Source of the DNA: Arthrobacter sp. Alg241-R88
GTDB taxonomy: Bacteria > Actinomycetota > Actinomycetes > Actinomycetales > Micrococcaceae
Assembly (NCBI RefSeq): GCF_900537115.1
Contig: NZ_UNRG01000002.1
Coordinates: 558,591 to 622,590, forward strand
Direction of reading: 5' to 3'
Length of the DNA: 64,000 nt
The notes beneath the pieces were generated by a model. That model had not been told where the DNA came from and ran no database searches. It saw only the letters and a program-made list of their open reading frames with translations. The position numbers and the translations under genes were made by a program. How positions within the stretch are numbered: the stretch's first letter is position 1; the number at the start of each line of letters is the position of its first letter. This document shows, piece by piece, positions 40,307-48,797 of the stretch.

Positions 40307-41248
40307 TCAGAAGTTTGCCAAGGCGTCACGCAGCATTCGGTGGCCTTGTTCCTCGAACTCCTCGTCGCCAACGTGGTAAGCCCAGGCCGCGGTGGCGACC
40401 GCCTCGCGCAGCAGCATGACGTTCCAGAGTTTGCTGTCTCTGCGATCTGAACCGTACCCCTCGAAAAAGGCGGACTCCAACTGAGGCGCCGTCCTCCATT
40501 GCTGTACGGCAAGGCGGCAGAAGTCGCTGGTAGCCGGCCTGTACCCGTAACGGCCAAAGTCGATGATCCTGAGCTCGGTCCCGTCCATGAGCCAGTTGCG
40601 GGGCTGCCAGTCACCGTGGGTCGGCACGACCATCACCGGTTCTGGCCGATAGGTGCCGAACACGGCCCTCGCTTCTTCGGCGGCAGATTCTTCCATGCGG
40701 TGGGGTGTGTCCAGCCAGGCCAGCGCTTTCGCAGTTGCTGCAGCCTCATAGTGAGGGTCGATTCGTCTGGCTTGATCGTGAAATACGCGTAATAGGTGGC
40801 CCGCTTGTAAATACGTGTCCGATTCAAATTCCGCCTCGGTTCCCTCCACAAGGGAGCCTTCCAGATATTCCGTCACCAGGATGTTCATCGAGCGGTCTGA
40901 CCGTACGAGTTTCGCTGCGTGGTTCTGCCTCGCCAACACGACGGTCGAAGACAGGTGCGCTTCTATCTCCCGCCCTATGTGGTGGTTGGAGGGCCCGGCC
41001 GCTTTGACGACGTATCTGCGCTGTCCGTGCCCCACTTCAAGTACCGCGGTATCAACGAGATTCCAGGAATGATCTTTCAGGAGACGAACGCCTGGCAGCC
41101 AGATTTCCACAAGCTCGGCCTGTCTCGGGCTCAGCCGGTTCCGGTGCCAGGATTCCATTCCAGCAGAGTAGCCGGTCAAACGGCGCCGGAGACGCCCGTA
41201 GTTTTTGGGTGCGTCGAAGCGACGCCACGATGGCGCCGTGCCGGTCAC
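40307..41248 (-). CDS. Phosphotransferase of the APH / choline kinase-like family
   Basis: 313 aa from the GTG at 41248, or 283 aa from ATG 41158. The kinase-fold catalytic loop is HGDWQPRNWL and the metal-binding motif is IDFGRYGY, both intact, so it is probably an active small-molecule kinase. The nucleotide-binding half has VVKAAGPSNHHIGREIEAH and VTEYLEGSLVEG. The substrate could be an aminoglycoside, macrolide or an endogenous metabolite; sequence alone does not decide. It is the leftmost cargo gene of the island, with no partner on its strand. Confidence 0.85.
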   Translation of the reverse strand: MTGTAPSWRRFDAPKNYGRLRRRLTGYSAGMESWHRNRLSPRQAELVEIWLPGVRLLKDHSWNLVDTAVLEVGHGQRRYVVKAAGPSNHHIGREIEAHLSSTVVLARQNHAAKLVRSDRSMNILVTEYLEGSLVEGTEAEFESDTYLQAGHLLRVFHDQARRIDPHYEAAATAKALAWLDTPHRMEESAAEEARAVFGTYRPEPVMVVPTHGDWQPRNWLMDGTELRIIDFGRYGYRPATSDFCRLAVQQWRTAPQLESAFFEGYGSDRRDSKLWNVMLLREAVATAAWAYHVGDEEFEEQGHRMLRDALANF

Positions 41249-41315
41249 AATTGGCTTCTTCGCCTGTTCATTGTTTCCGCTAGTGCCTCCATGTAACTTG
41301 TCTCACACATTCCTT

Positions 41316-41339
41316 ATTGCGGTAGCTGTTATCCGCAAT
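41316..41339. promoter_or_regulatory. Inverted repeat upstream of MFS transporter operon
   Basis: ATTGCGG, ten bases, CCGCAAT: 7-bp perfect arms centred about 78 bp before the MFS start codon, in the divergent region. A perfect 10-bp palindrome CTCATATGAG follows at 41363-41372. Either could be an operator; no regulator gene lies in the island. Confidence 0.45.
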
Positions 41340-41404
41340 GTGGAAGAAGTCTCACGCCGTCTCTCATATGAGCGGCGGTCAATGAGCTCAAAGGAGAGCA
41401 AACC

Positions 41405-42829
41405 TTGGAAGAGAGAATTGCCGAGGCGGGGAGCACGAAGACGTCCCTCGCACAACAAATCGAAGGTGCCTACCAGCGGATCGGCGTGACAGGCGCACAC
41501 CGACACATAGTTCTCATGATCCTGCTCGGCGTGTTTTTCGACGCGCTCGAACAGAACGCCGTCGGCATCACCGGTCCGGTGCTGCGTGAGTCGTGGGGGC
41601 TAGGGGCAGGCGACATTGGCTTCCTGAACACCATGACGTTCACCGCCACGGCCCTGGGACGCATAGCGACGGGGCTGATCATTGACAAGTATGGCCGCCG
41701 GAACATGCTGGTCATTAACTTGATCATCTTTGCCGGTGGCTCACTGCTGTGCGCCGTGGCACCGAACTACCCGGTCCTTGCCGCCGGACGGTTCATCGTC
41801 GGTTTCGGCTTGGGCGGCGAAATCGCTGTCGCCGTGATCATGATGGCAGAGTTCTTCGCCGCCAAGCACCGTGGCACCGCCGTTGGCCTGATTAACGTCA
41901 CCGCCGCAGGGCTGGGCAACATGCTGGCTCCCGCCTTCGGCATTTTAGTCTTCACCCTCTTTGACGGCCCGGACAAGTGGCGCTGGGTGTTTGGCCTGCT
42001 CTTCATACCCGCCATCCTCGTGATGTTCTTCCGCCGCTACGTACCCGAAACGCCGCGTTTCCTGGCCTCACAGGGACGGCTGGATGAAGCAAACCTGGTC
42101 ATCACCCGTCTGGCCCGGGGCAAGCTCTCCGGCAAAATCGAGGATCCGGAAGTCTTTATCACCGCCGTCCCCGGCCCAGCCGTCACCGCATCCACGGGGC
42201 ACTGGAAGGACGCCCTGCGGGGTAGGCTCCTGAAGCGGACAGTCCTGCTCGGCATCGCCGTCTGCATGTCCTACGCAGCTCAAATCTCGATGCTGACCCT
42301 GATGCCCACCATTCTGGTCTCCCGCGGCTACGCCGTGAACACCAGCCTCTGGTTTACCCTCATCATGCAGTCGGGATCCCTGATCGGGGCCGCGACGGCC
42401 GCCTTCCTGGCCAGCCGCCTCCCCCGCAAGAAAGTCCTCACCGGGGCGGCAATCCTGGGGTGCCTGGCCGGGCTCTCCATGGCCTTCCTGGCCACGGACA
42501 TCGCCATCATCGTCGCCTGCGGTGTGGTGTTCAACTTCTCGGTCATTATCCTGAACACCACTATTTGGCTGTTCGCCCCGGAACTGTACCCCACCCGGAC
42601 CCGAGGCTTTGGCACCTCCATCATCCTGGCTGCAGGTTCCCTCTCCGGTGGCCTGTTTCCGCTGATCTCCGGTGTTATCTTCGACGCAGCAGGACTTACC
42701 GGAATGTTCACCACCCTCGCCGGCCTGTTTATCATCCTCGCCATCGTGGTCCAGTTCCCACCCGAGACCTTTGGCAAGCCCCTTGAAGAGGACGCCACAG
42801 AGGACGAAGGAGCGATCTATGGCCATTGA
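41405..42829 (+). CDS. MFS transporter (metabolite:proton symporter type)
   Basis: 474 aa, twelve predicted membrane helices. MFS signatures are DKYGRRNM in the first cytoplasmic loop, RFIVGFGLGGEIAVAV in helix 4, and PETPRFL after helix 6. The pattern is nearest to sugar-porter/metabolite-H+ symporters; the substrate is not identifiable. TTG start with AAAGGAG seven bases upstream. It overlaps the next gene by 11 bp, so transporter and racemase-like protein are probably made together and handle one compound. Confidence 0.9.
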   Translation: MEERIAEAGSTKTSLAQQIEGAYQRIGVTGAHRHIVLMILLGVFFDALEQNAVGITGPVLRESWGLGAGDIGFLNTMTFTATALGRIATGLIIDKYGRRNMLVINLIIFAGGSLLCAVAPNYPVLAAGRFIVGFGLGGEIAVAVIMMAEFFAAKHRGTAVGLINVTAAGLGNMLAPAFGILVFTLFDGPDKWRWVFGLLFIPAILVMFFRRYVPETPRFLASQGRLDEANLVITRLARGKLSGKIEDPEVFITAVPGPAVTASTGHWKDALRGRLLKRTVLLGIAVCMSYAAQISMLTLMPTILVSRGYAVNTSLWFTLIMQSGSLIGAATAAFLASRLPRKKVLTGAAILGCLAGLSMAFLATDIAIIVACGVVFNFSVIILNTTIWLFAPELYPTRTRGFGTSIILAAGSLSGGLFPLISGVIFDAAGLTGMFTTLAGLFIILAIVVQFPPETFGKPLEEDATEDEGAIYGH

Positions 42830-43556
42830 TCCCAGCACAACGCCCAAAGGGCATGTCCTCCTCGTGAACCCTAATAGCAACAGCCGGACCACGGACCTGA
42901 TGGCCGGCATCGCCGCAGGACTCCTCGAACCCGAAGGGCTGCAAGTGGTGGGGATGACGGCGGCCGAAGGCCCGGCCATGATTATCGATCCGGTGTCGCT
43001 GCAGGACTCGGCCAGGCACGTGCAGACCGCCGTGCACAGTTACTTGGACGGTCCGGGCGGATCCTCGGTGGTGGCGGTCATCGTCGCAGCCATCGGTGAC
43101 CCGGGGCGCAGCGCCATGGCCGGGGATCTCGACATCCCAGTGGTGGGGATCGGGCAAGGATCGATTGCCGCAGCGGTGGGCTCCGGACGGCGGTTTGGAA
43201 TGGCCACGAGTACACCATTGCTGGCCGGCTCCCTCGCCTCGCTGGTTGAAGAGCACGGACAGAGCCAATGGTTCACGGGAGTCCGGCTCACACCCTCAGA
43301 GCCCTTGGTACTCGCCGCGGATCCGGAACAGCAGTTCCAGGAGCTACTCGGGGCAGTTCTGGAGGCGAGCCGGGACGACGGGGCCGAGGCAGTCATCATC
43401 GCCGGAGGGCCCCTCAGCGACACTGCGCAACGGCTGGCGGCAACAGGCATCGCCGAAATCATCCAGCCAGTGCCAAGCGCGTCCTCCATGGTTCTGCACG
43501 TTCTTGCCGAACAGCAACTCGCCACGCCCCGTAATCGGCTGGAGGCAGGCCGTTAG
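42819..43556 (+). CDS. Asp/Glu/hydantoin racemase-fold protein lacking both catalytic cysteines
   Basis: 245 aa, start ATG 42819 with AAGGAG six bases before. The N-terminal HVLLVNPNSNSRTTDLM is the family substrate-binding segment. In hydantoin/Asp-Glu racemases one Cys precedes the F/G-DPG segment and a second lies in a late LGC-type motif; here they read AAIGDPGRS and VIIAGGPLSD, and the whole protein has no cysteine. Two-Cys racemisation is therefore unlikely; a ligand-binding, lyase-like or other role is possible. Coupled to the MFS gene and followed by a terminator. Confidence 0.82.
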   Translation: MAIDPSTTPKGHVLLVNPNSNSRTTDLMAGIAAGLLEPEGLQVVGMTAAEGPAMIIDPVSLQDSARHVQTAVHSYLDGPGGSSVVAVIVAAIGDPGRSAMAGDLDIPVVGIGQGSIAAAVGSGRRFGMATSTPLLAGSLASLVEEHGQSQWFTGVRLTPSEPLVLAADPEQQFQELLGAVLEASRDDGAEAVIIAGGPLSDTAQRLAATGIAEIIQPVPSASSMVLHVLAEQQLATPRNRLEAGR

Positions 43557-43570
43557 CTTCGGCTAAATAA

Positions 43571-43614
43571 GACAAGGGGGCTGTAATCTCTTCACGGGAG
43601 TGCAGCCCCTTGTC
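43571..43614. terminator. Stem-loop between racemase-like gene and 77-aa gene
   Basis: GACAAGGGGGCTG pairs with CAGCCCCTTGTC (one bulged G) around a 19-base loop, 15 bp after the racemase-like stop; convergent position. Confidence 0.65.
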
Positions 43615-43635
43615 ATGCTACCGGCTTCAATAGCC

Positions 43636-43869
43636 TTACTCCGGCTGGTCTTCCAAAGACGAGATGATGCTGCCACAACCCTGGAAGAACATCCGCCGGC
43701 CCAAGCCGCCGTCGGTCCAGATCCAAACGATCGAGTAGTCCCTGGATGCGGCGTCCACGACACCTGTACCAGTGATGCCGCCTTCGGCAAAGCTGACCCG
43801 ATCCCCCGCAGCGAACCGGGGGTGCCGTACCCTGTTACGGCGCCTGGAGGGAGTTGTTTTGCCTACCAC
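43636..43869 (-). CDS. Small basic hypothetical protein, phage-like context
   Basis: 77 aa, beginning MVGKTTPSRRRNRVRHPRFA. The middle, FAAGDRVSFAEGGITGTGVV, looks like a small SH3-like beta-barrel of a type seen in short phage and plasmid proteins; the second half is DYSIVWIWTDGGLG. No firm family. The GTG start overlaps the stop of a short upstream open frame ending LPVPGDLQW (stop at 43863), suggesting a formerly coupled small-gene run. Confidence 0.55.
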   Translation of the reverse strand: MVGKTTPSRRRNRVRHPRFAAGDRVSFAEGGITGTGVVDAASRDYSIVWIWTDGGLGRRMFFQGCGSIISSLEDQPE

Positions 43870-44282
43870 TGGAGGTCGCCTGGGACTGGGAGGTTATACG
43901 CGTTCATGAGCTTCCTTAGGTCGCGGGCCAGTTCTGCCAGCTCATTACGACCCTGCCCGCTGCTCCCAGGTCACGCACCATGCGTGGTCAACCAAGACTA
44001 TCGGGCAGTGATGGGAGACTGCCCCGACCGCGCTTATTCGCGGAGTATGACCAGACCGCTCCTGCCGGGCCCTAGACTCGACACCTGGAGGTTCCCCTTC
44101 ATTCTCGGCCCAGTACCAACCCGTATCACCCTGTGTGCCCTTGCCGAAGTCGGCTCAGTGCTGGCCGGGCAGGAGAACGACATGGAATGGAGCAGGGACG
44201 ACCCCCTCAACCCCTGCCCCGGGCCGATCAGCACTCCCCCGGTCGTCTTCATGGTAGGCGAACGACGACTACGGATACCGGC
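43870..44282. other. Degraded small-gene region, no intact gene
   Basis: About 410 bp. On the minus strand a frame open from 44154 to 43945 reads ...GDTGWYWAENEGEPPG...HHCPIVLVDHAWCVTWEQ, protein-like in composition but without a usable start codon. A second open frame, RNELAELARDLRKLMNAYN, ends at 43863. These look like remnants of phage-type small genes. Long plus-strand frames here are antisense artefacts. Confidence 0.45.
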
Positions 44283-44468
44283 TCAAGCGAGCTTTCGCGG
44301 TTGGTCCGCGTTATAGCGAGCGAGGATTTCTTCGTAGATCGCCAGGGATACCCGGATTTCATCGGTCTGTTCTTTAGCCCGCAACTTCTCGATTATGTTC
44401 GAGAGGTCGCGCTTGATGACCCAGTGCGGATCGTAGGCTTCATGGGGCCGAGGAACGTAGTCGTTCAT
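44283..44468 (-). CDS. Small hypothetical protein, phage-like
   Basis: 61 aa, MNDYVPRPHEAYDPHWVIKR to start, then a charged helical part (DLSNIIEKLRAKEQTDEIRV and EEILARYNA). ATG at 44468 overlaps the upstream stop as TGATG, and GGGGGTGAG lies just before. The codon use looks coding, but I recognise no family. Tight packing of tiny genes resembles actinophage early regions. Confidence 0.6.
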   Translation of the reverse strand: MNDYVPRPHEAYDPHWVIKRDLSNIIEKLRAKEQTDEIRVSLAIYEEILARYNADQPRKLA

Positions 44469-44596
44469 CACTTCTCACCCCCTTCAGCCGGAGTATCTTC
44501 ACATTCGAGCTGGTAGCGCAGGAACGCAACTTGGTTGTCGATTTCCCGCTGTCTGCGAGGGGAAACCCATTCCAGTACTTCTGAGTCTTCAGCCAT
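44468..44596 (-). CDS. Small acidic hypothetical protein, phage-like
   Basis: 42 aa, MAEDSEVLEWVSPRRQREID then NQVAFLRYQLECEDTPAEGG. AAGGGG lies about ten bases before the ATG, and its stop overlaps the next gene's start. It lies directly downstream of the broken DUF932-like gene, an order consistent with phage or plasmid DNA. Function unknown. Confidence 0.55.
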   Translation of the reverse strand: MAEDSEVLEWVSPRRQREIDNQVAFLRYQLECEDTPAEGGEK

Positions 44597-44653
44597 TTGA
44601 TAATCACCCCTTACAGGCAAGATAGACGACGCCGGACAAGACCGGCGAAGGTT

Positions 44654-44850
44654 TCAGGCAAGGTAGGCGAAAGTCTTGTCGGCGGCTTGTTTGGCCTTCA
44701 GAACAGGACGCTCATCGTGCGCTTCTCTTCCATCGACACGTCGCCCTCGTTCTACCGGGTGTTCCAGTCGTGGAACTCGGTCACTGCATTGAGAGCGCCA
44801 TACTTGGCGTAATGGAGTCCGTCATCGAAAGTCGGTGACGTTTCCAACAG
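44654..44850 (-). pseudogene. C-terminal fragment of a DUF932 (phage/plasmid-like) gene
   Basis: The frame entering from the comEA fragment continues LLETSPTFDDGLHYAKYGAL, then NAVTEFHDWNTR and a TAG at 44752. After the stop the same frame reads SMEEKRTMSVLF, and a shifted frame gives LKAKQAADKTFAYLA with a stop at 44654. The YGALNAVTE block and the Leu-Lys-Ala-Lys ending match the C-terminus of TIGR03299/DUF932 proteins as I recall them. One stop codon and one frameshift, no 5' end: a remnant. Confidence 0.55.
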
Positions 44851-45017
44851 GCCGCGCTTTTCTCCGCCAGCCATGCCGGGGGCCCGATATTCAAAGGAAG
44901 GACCGCCGTCGTCACCGAGCAGGAGCCCGCGGGCATCAATGTCGCCCAGGTAGCCTTCAGCCGGGACCTGGCATGGCGCGCCTGTTCATCTGCTGCTCCA
45001 GCATTCCGGCGTGACAT
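44851..45017 (-). pseudogene. Truncated, frameshifted copy of comEA 5' end
   Basis: Starts MSRRNAGAADEQARHARSRL, 19 of 20 residues identical to comEA. Then one T is missing relative to comEA (ACCTGGG for ACCTTGGG); restoring it gives LGDIDARGLLLGDDGGPSFE and YRAPGMAGGEK before homology stops at about codon 55, where DUF932-like sequence begins. It lies directly after degV, the position where comEA is expected. Confidence 0.88.
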
Positions 45018-45079
45018 ACCCCCCACGCTAGGGACAGGCGCGCCCGGGAAAACAGGGCGACAACCGTCTATGTGGAAAG
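44851..45079. repeat. Right copy (B) of comEA 5' direct repeat flanking the island
   Basis: Partner of 40032-40252, same orientation, about 4.8 kb apart. Homology ends 7 bp before the degV stop codon on one side and at the DUF932 junction on the other. Confidence 0.88.
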
Positions 45080-45086
45080 CACCCGG

Positions 45087-46067
45087 TCAGCCGGCATGGT
45101 CCGCCGCAAGGTCACTGCCCACGATAACGGCAAGGACCCCGAGCCCCGCATGCGCGGCAAGAACCGCGGGCAGCGAGCTGATCTGGGCAGGGGGGCACTG
45201 CGGCAAAGCAGCAGCGAGCCGCTCGGCGAGGCGTTCCGCTTCCGCAGGGTTGCCGAAATGGTGGACGGCGAGTCGTACCCCTGCGGCAGAGCGGGCAGAA
45301 GCGTCCGCCGCCACGAGTTCCTCCAGCCGGGCAACGGCCCGGACCGCGGACCGCACCTTTTCCAGCGGTACGATCTTTCCGCCGTCGACGCCAAGAATGG
45401 GCTTGATCGCGAGCATGGTGCCCCACAGGGAAGCAGCCGTCCCGATCCGTCCGCCGCGGCGAAGCTGCTCGAGGCTTGGAACGTAGAAATATACCGTTGT
45501 CCGTGCTGCCTGACCGGCGGCAGCGGCGGCCACTGCCCCGGAATCGGCGCCCTCCCCGGCAACGCGCACGGCTTCCTGGACGGCCATCCCGAGGGCCATG
45601 CCCACCGTTCCCGAGTCGACGACTTCCACCGGCATGCCTACCCTGCCCGCGGCAAGCCGTGCCGCATCTGCAGTCCCGGACAGGCCGCCCGAGATGTGCA
45701 CGGAAACTACCGCTTCATAGCCCCTGCGCTGCGCCGCGAGGTAGGCCTGTTCAAACTGTCCGGGCGAGGGCCGGGAGGTCTTCACGGACGTCCCGCTGGC
45801 CAGGGCCAGCGCGATGGCCTCCGAGATGTCGTCGTCGCCCTCGCCGTAGATCTCATCCCCTACCATCACGGGCATGGGAATGACGGTCAGCCGGCCGTCG
45901 CCGCTCAACCCGGCAATCCAGTCAGCCGGCAACGCCGCGGCGGAGTCGGTCACCACAGCAACACGTACGACGGCGCCCGCTTCAGGTGCAGGGCTTTCCT
46001 GCTTCCGGAGGCGGTTCAGAAGGCGCGCCCGGACCCAAGGCCAGGCGGCGGCGTCGCGGTGTGGCAA
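45087..46067 (-). CDS. DegV family fatty-acid-binding protein
   Basis: 326 aa. DegV proteins bind fatty acids and present them to fatty-acid kinase (FakB role in Firmicutes); the actinobacterial role is less certain. Motifs: VAVVTDSAAALPADW, the TSRPSPGQF lipid-pocket segment, SGGLSGTADAARLAA and the C-terminal GVLAVIVGSDLA. TTG start with AGGAGG at ideal spacing. It lies between leuS and the comEA copy; leuS-degV-comEA is the usual order. Confidence 0.92.
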   Translation of the reverse strand: MPHRDAAAWPWVRARLLNRLRKQESPAPEAGAVVRVAVVTDSAAALPADWIAGLSGDGRLTVIPMPVMVGDEIYGEGDDDISEAIALALASGTSVKTSRPSPGQFEQAYLAAQRRGYEAVVSVHISGGLSGTADAARLAAGRVGMPVEVVDSGTVGMALGMAVQEAVRVAGEGADSGAVAAAAAGQAARTTVYFYVPSLEQLRRGGRIGTAASLWGTMLAIKPILGVDGGKIVPLEKVRSAVRAVARLEELVAADASARSAAGVRLAVHHFGNPAEAERLAERLAAALPQCPPAQISSLPAVLAAHAGLGVLAVIVGSDLAADHAG

Positions 46068-46090
46068 GGGGAGCCTCCTGGGTCACAGCA

Positions 46091-46112
46091 GGCCGCCGGG
46101 TTTCCGGCGGCC
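46091..46112 (-). terminator. Hairpin between leuS and degV
   Basis: GGCCGCCGG / CCGGCGGCC with a 4-base loop, 9 bp past the leuS stop and before the degV start. No U-tract; possibly a partial terminator or an RNA-stabilising stem. Confidence 0.4.
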
Positions 46113-46121
46113 CGGTCCGGC

Positions 46122-48647
46122 TTACGCCGGGACGATGTTGACCAGTTTAGGGGCGCGGACGATGACGGTGCGGATGCCCCGCCCGTCAAGGGCGCGCTGG
46201 ACGTTGTCCGAGGCCAGCGCCAGTTCGCGCAACTGGTCCTCCGAGACGTCGGGCGAAACCTCCAGCCTGTCCCGCACCTTGCCCTGCACCTGCACCACGG
46301 CAGTGACGGTGTCCTGCACCAGCAGCGACTCGTCATGGGCCGGCCAGCCGGCATTGGCCACCGAGGCCGGATGGCCAAGGACGCTCCACATGTCCTCCGC
46401 CGTATAGGGGGCGAACAGGCTCAGGATCACCGCAACGGCCTCGGCCGCTTCCCGAACTGCCGGATCTGCTCCCCCGGCACCGGAGTCGATGGCCTTGCGG
46501 GTGGCGTTAACCAGCTCCATCAGCTTGGCCACGACGACGTTGAACTTGTTGGCGTCCAGCAGCTCAGCAGCGTCTGCAATGGTCCGGTGGGTGATCGAGC
46601 GGAGGGCCCGGTCGCCGGACGCGAAGTCAATGCCGGGTTCGCTGGCGACGTCCTGGGCCAGCCGCCATGCACGGGCCAGGAACTTCGCCGAACCGGACGG
46701 CGAGACGTCTGCCCAGTCGACGTCGTCCTCCGGCGGGGAGGCGAAGATCATGGTGAGGCGGACGGCGTCAACGCCGTATTTGTCCAGCTGTTCACCCAGG
46801 TCCACGCCGTTGCCCAGCGACTTGCTCATGGCTTTGCCGCCGTTCAGGACCTGCCCCTGGTTCAGCAGCGCACTGAAGGGCTCGGTTGCTTCAATCAATC
46901 CGAGATCGTTGATGACCTTGGTGAAGAACCGGGCGTACAGCAGATGCAGGATGGCGTGCTCCACACCGCCCACGTACTGGCCCACGGGCATCCAGTCGTT
47001 GATTTTCTCCGGATCGAAGGGACCCTCGGTGTACTGCGGTGACACAAAGCGCAGGAAGTACCAGGACGAGTCCACAAACGTGTCCATGGTGTCGGTGTCC
47101 CTCTTGGCCGGGCCGTGGCAGGACGGGCAGTCGACGTTGACCCACGCTTCGGCTGCCGCCAAGGGCGAGGTGCCCTTCGGCGACAGGTCTTCACCGCGGA
47201 GGTTGGAGGGCAGCGTGACGGGCAGCTCCTCATCAGGCACGGGGACTTCCCCGCAGGACGGGCAGTGGATGATGGGGATGGGGGTGCCCCAGAACCGCTG
47301 GCGGCTGAGCAGCCAGTCACGCAGCCGGAAGTTGACGAACTTCTCACCGGTGCCCTGGCGTTCCAGAATGGCGATCGCGGCCGGGATGGCCTCCGCCTTG
47401 GGCAGACCGTCCAGGTCGCCGGAGTTGATCAGGGTTCCCTCCCCTGCCGTCGCCGTTCCCGACACTGCCGGGTCTTCCTCGCCGGTATCCAGGACCGCCC
47501 GCACTGGGAGATCGAATTTGCGGGCGAAGTCGAGGTCGCGCTGGTCGTGGGCCGGCACGGCCATGATGGCCCCCGTGCCGTAGTCGGCGAGGACGTAGTC
47601 AGCTGCCCATACCGGCAGCTTCTCCCCGTTCAACGGGTTGACGGCGTACCGGCCGGTGAAAACACCGGTCTTCTCCCGTTCCGTGGACTGCCGTTCGATT
47701 TCCGTGAGCGCCTTGACCTGCTCGCGGTAGTCTTCCAGGGCAGCAGCGTGTTCATCGGTGACGAGCTCCACGGCCAGCGGGGCGTCTGCGGCCACTACGA
47801 AGAACGTTGCACCGTACAGGGTGTCCGGGCGGGTGGTGAAGACCGTGACCTCTTTGGCGGGCTTATCGCCGTCGGCCTCGATGACAAAGTTGACGTGCGC
47901 ACCCTCGGACCGGCCGATCCAGTTCTTCTGCATCGCCAGGACGCGCTCAGGCCAGTGGCCGCGGAGCTGCTCCATGTCATCCAGCAGACGGTCCGCGTAA
48001 TCCGTGATCTTGAAATACCACTGGTTGAGCGACTTCTTGGTGACAGTGGTGCCGCAGCGTTCGCAGGCGCCGTTGACAACCTGCTCGTTGGCCAGCACGG
48101 TCTGGTCCTTGGGGCACCAGTTGACCGGAGAATCCTTCCGGTACGCCAGGCCTCGCTCGTAGAAGCGCTTGAACAGCCACTGGGTCCAGCGGTAGTACTC
48201 CGGGTCAGAGGTGTGCAGCCGGCGGGACCAGTCGGCGGAAATGGCGTAGCGCTTGAAGGACGCGGCCTGGGTTTCGATGTTGGCGTAGGTCCACTCGCTG
48301 GGGTGGGCGTTGCGCTTGATGGCGGCGTTCTCGGCGGGCAGGCCGAAGGAGTCCCAGCCGATCGGGTGCAGGACATCGAAGCCCTGCTGGCGGAGGTAGC
48401 GGGCCACAACGTCACCCATGGCAAACGCTTCGGCGTGCCCCATGTGCAGGTCGCCCGACGGGTACGGGAACATGTCAAGCACGTAGCGCCGCTCGCGGGA
48501 CCCGTCATCGGCAGGGGTGAAAACCTTGAGGTCTTCCCACACCTGCGGCCACTTGGCCTCCATGGCGGCAAAGCTGTACGTGCCCTCCTCGGGCACCTCC
48601 GCCGACACTGCTGCTGTTCCGGTCTCTGTCTCCGGCTGAACGCCCAC
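46122..48647 (-). CDS. leuS: Leucyl-tRNA synthetase
   Basis: Class I aminoacyl-tRNA synthetase, 841 aa from GTG 48647 (GAGG six bases upstream; the frame stays open 35 codons further into the leader). The HIGH-type motif is HMGH (68-71) in [14 protein letters not shown]; the KMSKS-type loop is AMSKS (about residues 606-610). A CP1 editing insertion and a zinc-type CERCG segment are present. Its leader holds a tiny Leu-codon ORF and an intrinsic terminator, so expression is probably leucine- or charged-tRNA-sensitive. Confidence 0.97.
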   Translation of the reverse strand: MGVQPETETGTAAVSAEVPEEGTYSFAAMEAKWPQVWEDLKVFTPADDGSRERRYVLDMFPYPSGDLHMGHAEAFAMGDVVARYLRQQGFDVLHPIGWDSFGLPAENAAIKRNAHPSEWTYANIETQAASFKRYAISADWSRRLHTSDPEYYRWTQWLFKRFYERGLAYRKDSPVNWCPKDQTVLANEQVVNGACERCGTTVTKKSLNQWYFKITDYADRLLDDMEQLRGHWPERVLAMQKNWIGRSEGAHVNFVIEADGDKPAKEVTVFTTRPDTLYGATFFVVAADAPLAVELVTDEHAAALEDYREQVKALTEIERQSTEREKTGVFTGRYAVNPLNGEKLPVWAADYVLADYGTGAIMAVPAHDQRDLDFARKFDLPVRAVLDTGEEDPAVSGTATAGEGTLINSGDLDGLPKAEAIPAAIAILERQGTGEKFVNFRLRDWLLSRQRFWGTPIPIIHCPSCGEVPVPDEELPVTLPSNLRGEDLSPKGTSPLAAAEAWVNVDCPSCHGPAKRDTDTMDTFVDSSWYFLRFVSPQYTEGPFDPEKINDWMPVGQYVGGVEHAILHLLYARFFTKVINDLGLIEATEPFSALLNQGQVLNGGKAMSKSLGNGVDLGEQLDKYGVDAVRLTMIFASPPEDDVDWADVSPSGSAKFLARAWRLAQDVASEPGIDFASGDRALRSITHRTIADAAELLDANKFNVVVAKLMELVNATRKAIDSGAGGADPAVREAAEAVAVILSLFAPYTAEDMWSVLGHPASVANAGWPAHDESLLVQDTVTAVVQVQGKVRDRLEVSPDVSEDQLRELALASDNVQRALDGRGIRTVIVRAPKLVNIVPA

Positions 48648-48736
48648 TGCTGCCCTCTTCTGTTCTGTTACGGCATCTGTGCTGCCATAACGGCCTGATC
48701 CTGCTGCTGGCGGCCCGGAAACTGCCCCGGACACAC

Positions 48737-48761
48737 AAAAGCCCCTCGCCATGGAGGGGCT
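48737..48761 (-). terminator. Attenuator-type terminator in the leuS leader
   Basis: On the minus strand AGCCCCTC, loop CATGGC, GAGGGGCT, followed by TTTGTGTG: an 8-bp GC-rich stem with a short U-rich tail. It lies between the leader ORF and leuS, about 93 bases before the leuS start, where termination would block leuS itself. Confidence 0.72.
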
Positions 48762-48762
48762 G

Positions 48763-48797
48763 CCGCTCGGTTATCCGTCGTTTCGGATGCCGGGCGG
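48763..48797 (-). promoter_or_regulatory. Second leader hairpin between leuS leader ORF and attenuator
   Basis: Directly after the leader stop codon, CCGCCCGGCATCCG can pair with CGGATAACCGAGCGG around AAACGA (about 12 pairs, one mismatch, one internal loop). It abuts the terminator stem, so ribosome position on the leader could influence folding. I do not see a clear mutually exclusive pairing. Confidence 0.5.

Noticed and set aside
43600..44316. 238-codon plus-strand open frame in the island
   Set aside because: Composition is Pro/Arg/Ser-rich with no motif, and it runs antisense to the 77-codon gene and to protein-like minus-strand frames.
44597..44812. 71-codon plus-strand open frame
   Set aside because: Antisense to the DUF932-like remnant and contains no recognisable motif.
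40253..44850. Transposon or integron explanation for the island
   Set aside because: No transposase, integrase, inverted terminal repeats or short target duplications seen; the long comEA direct repeats fit homologous integration better.
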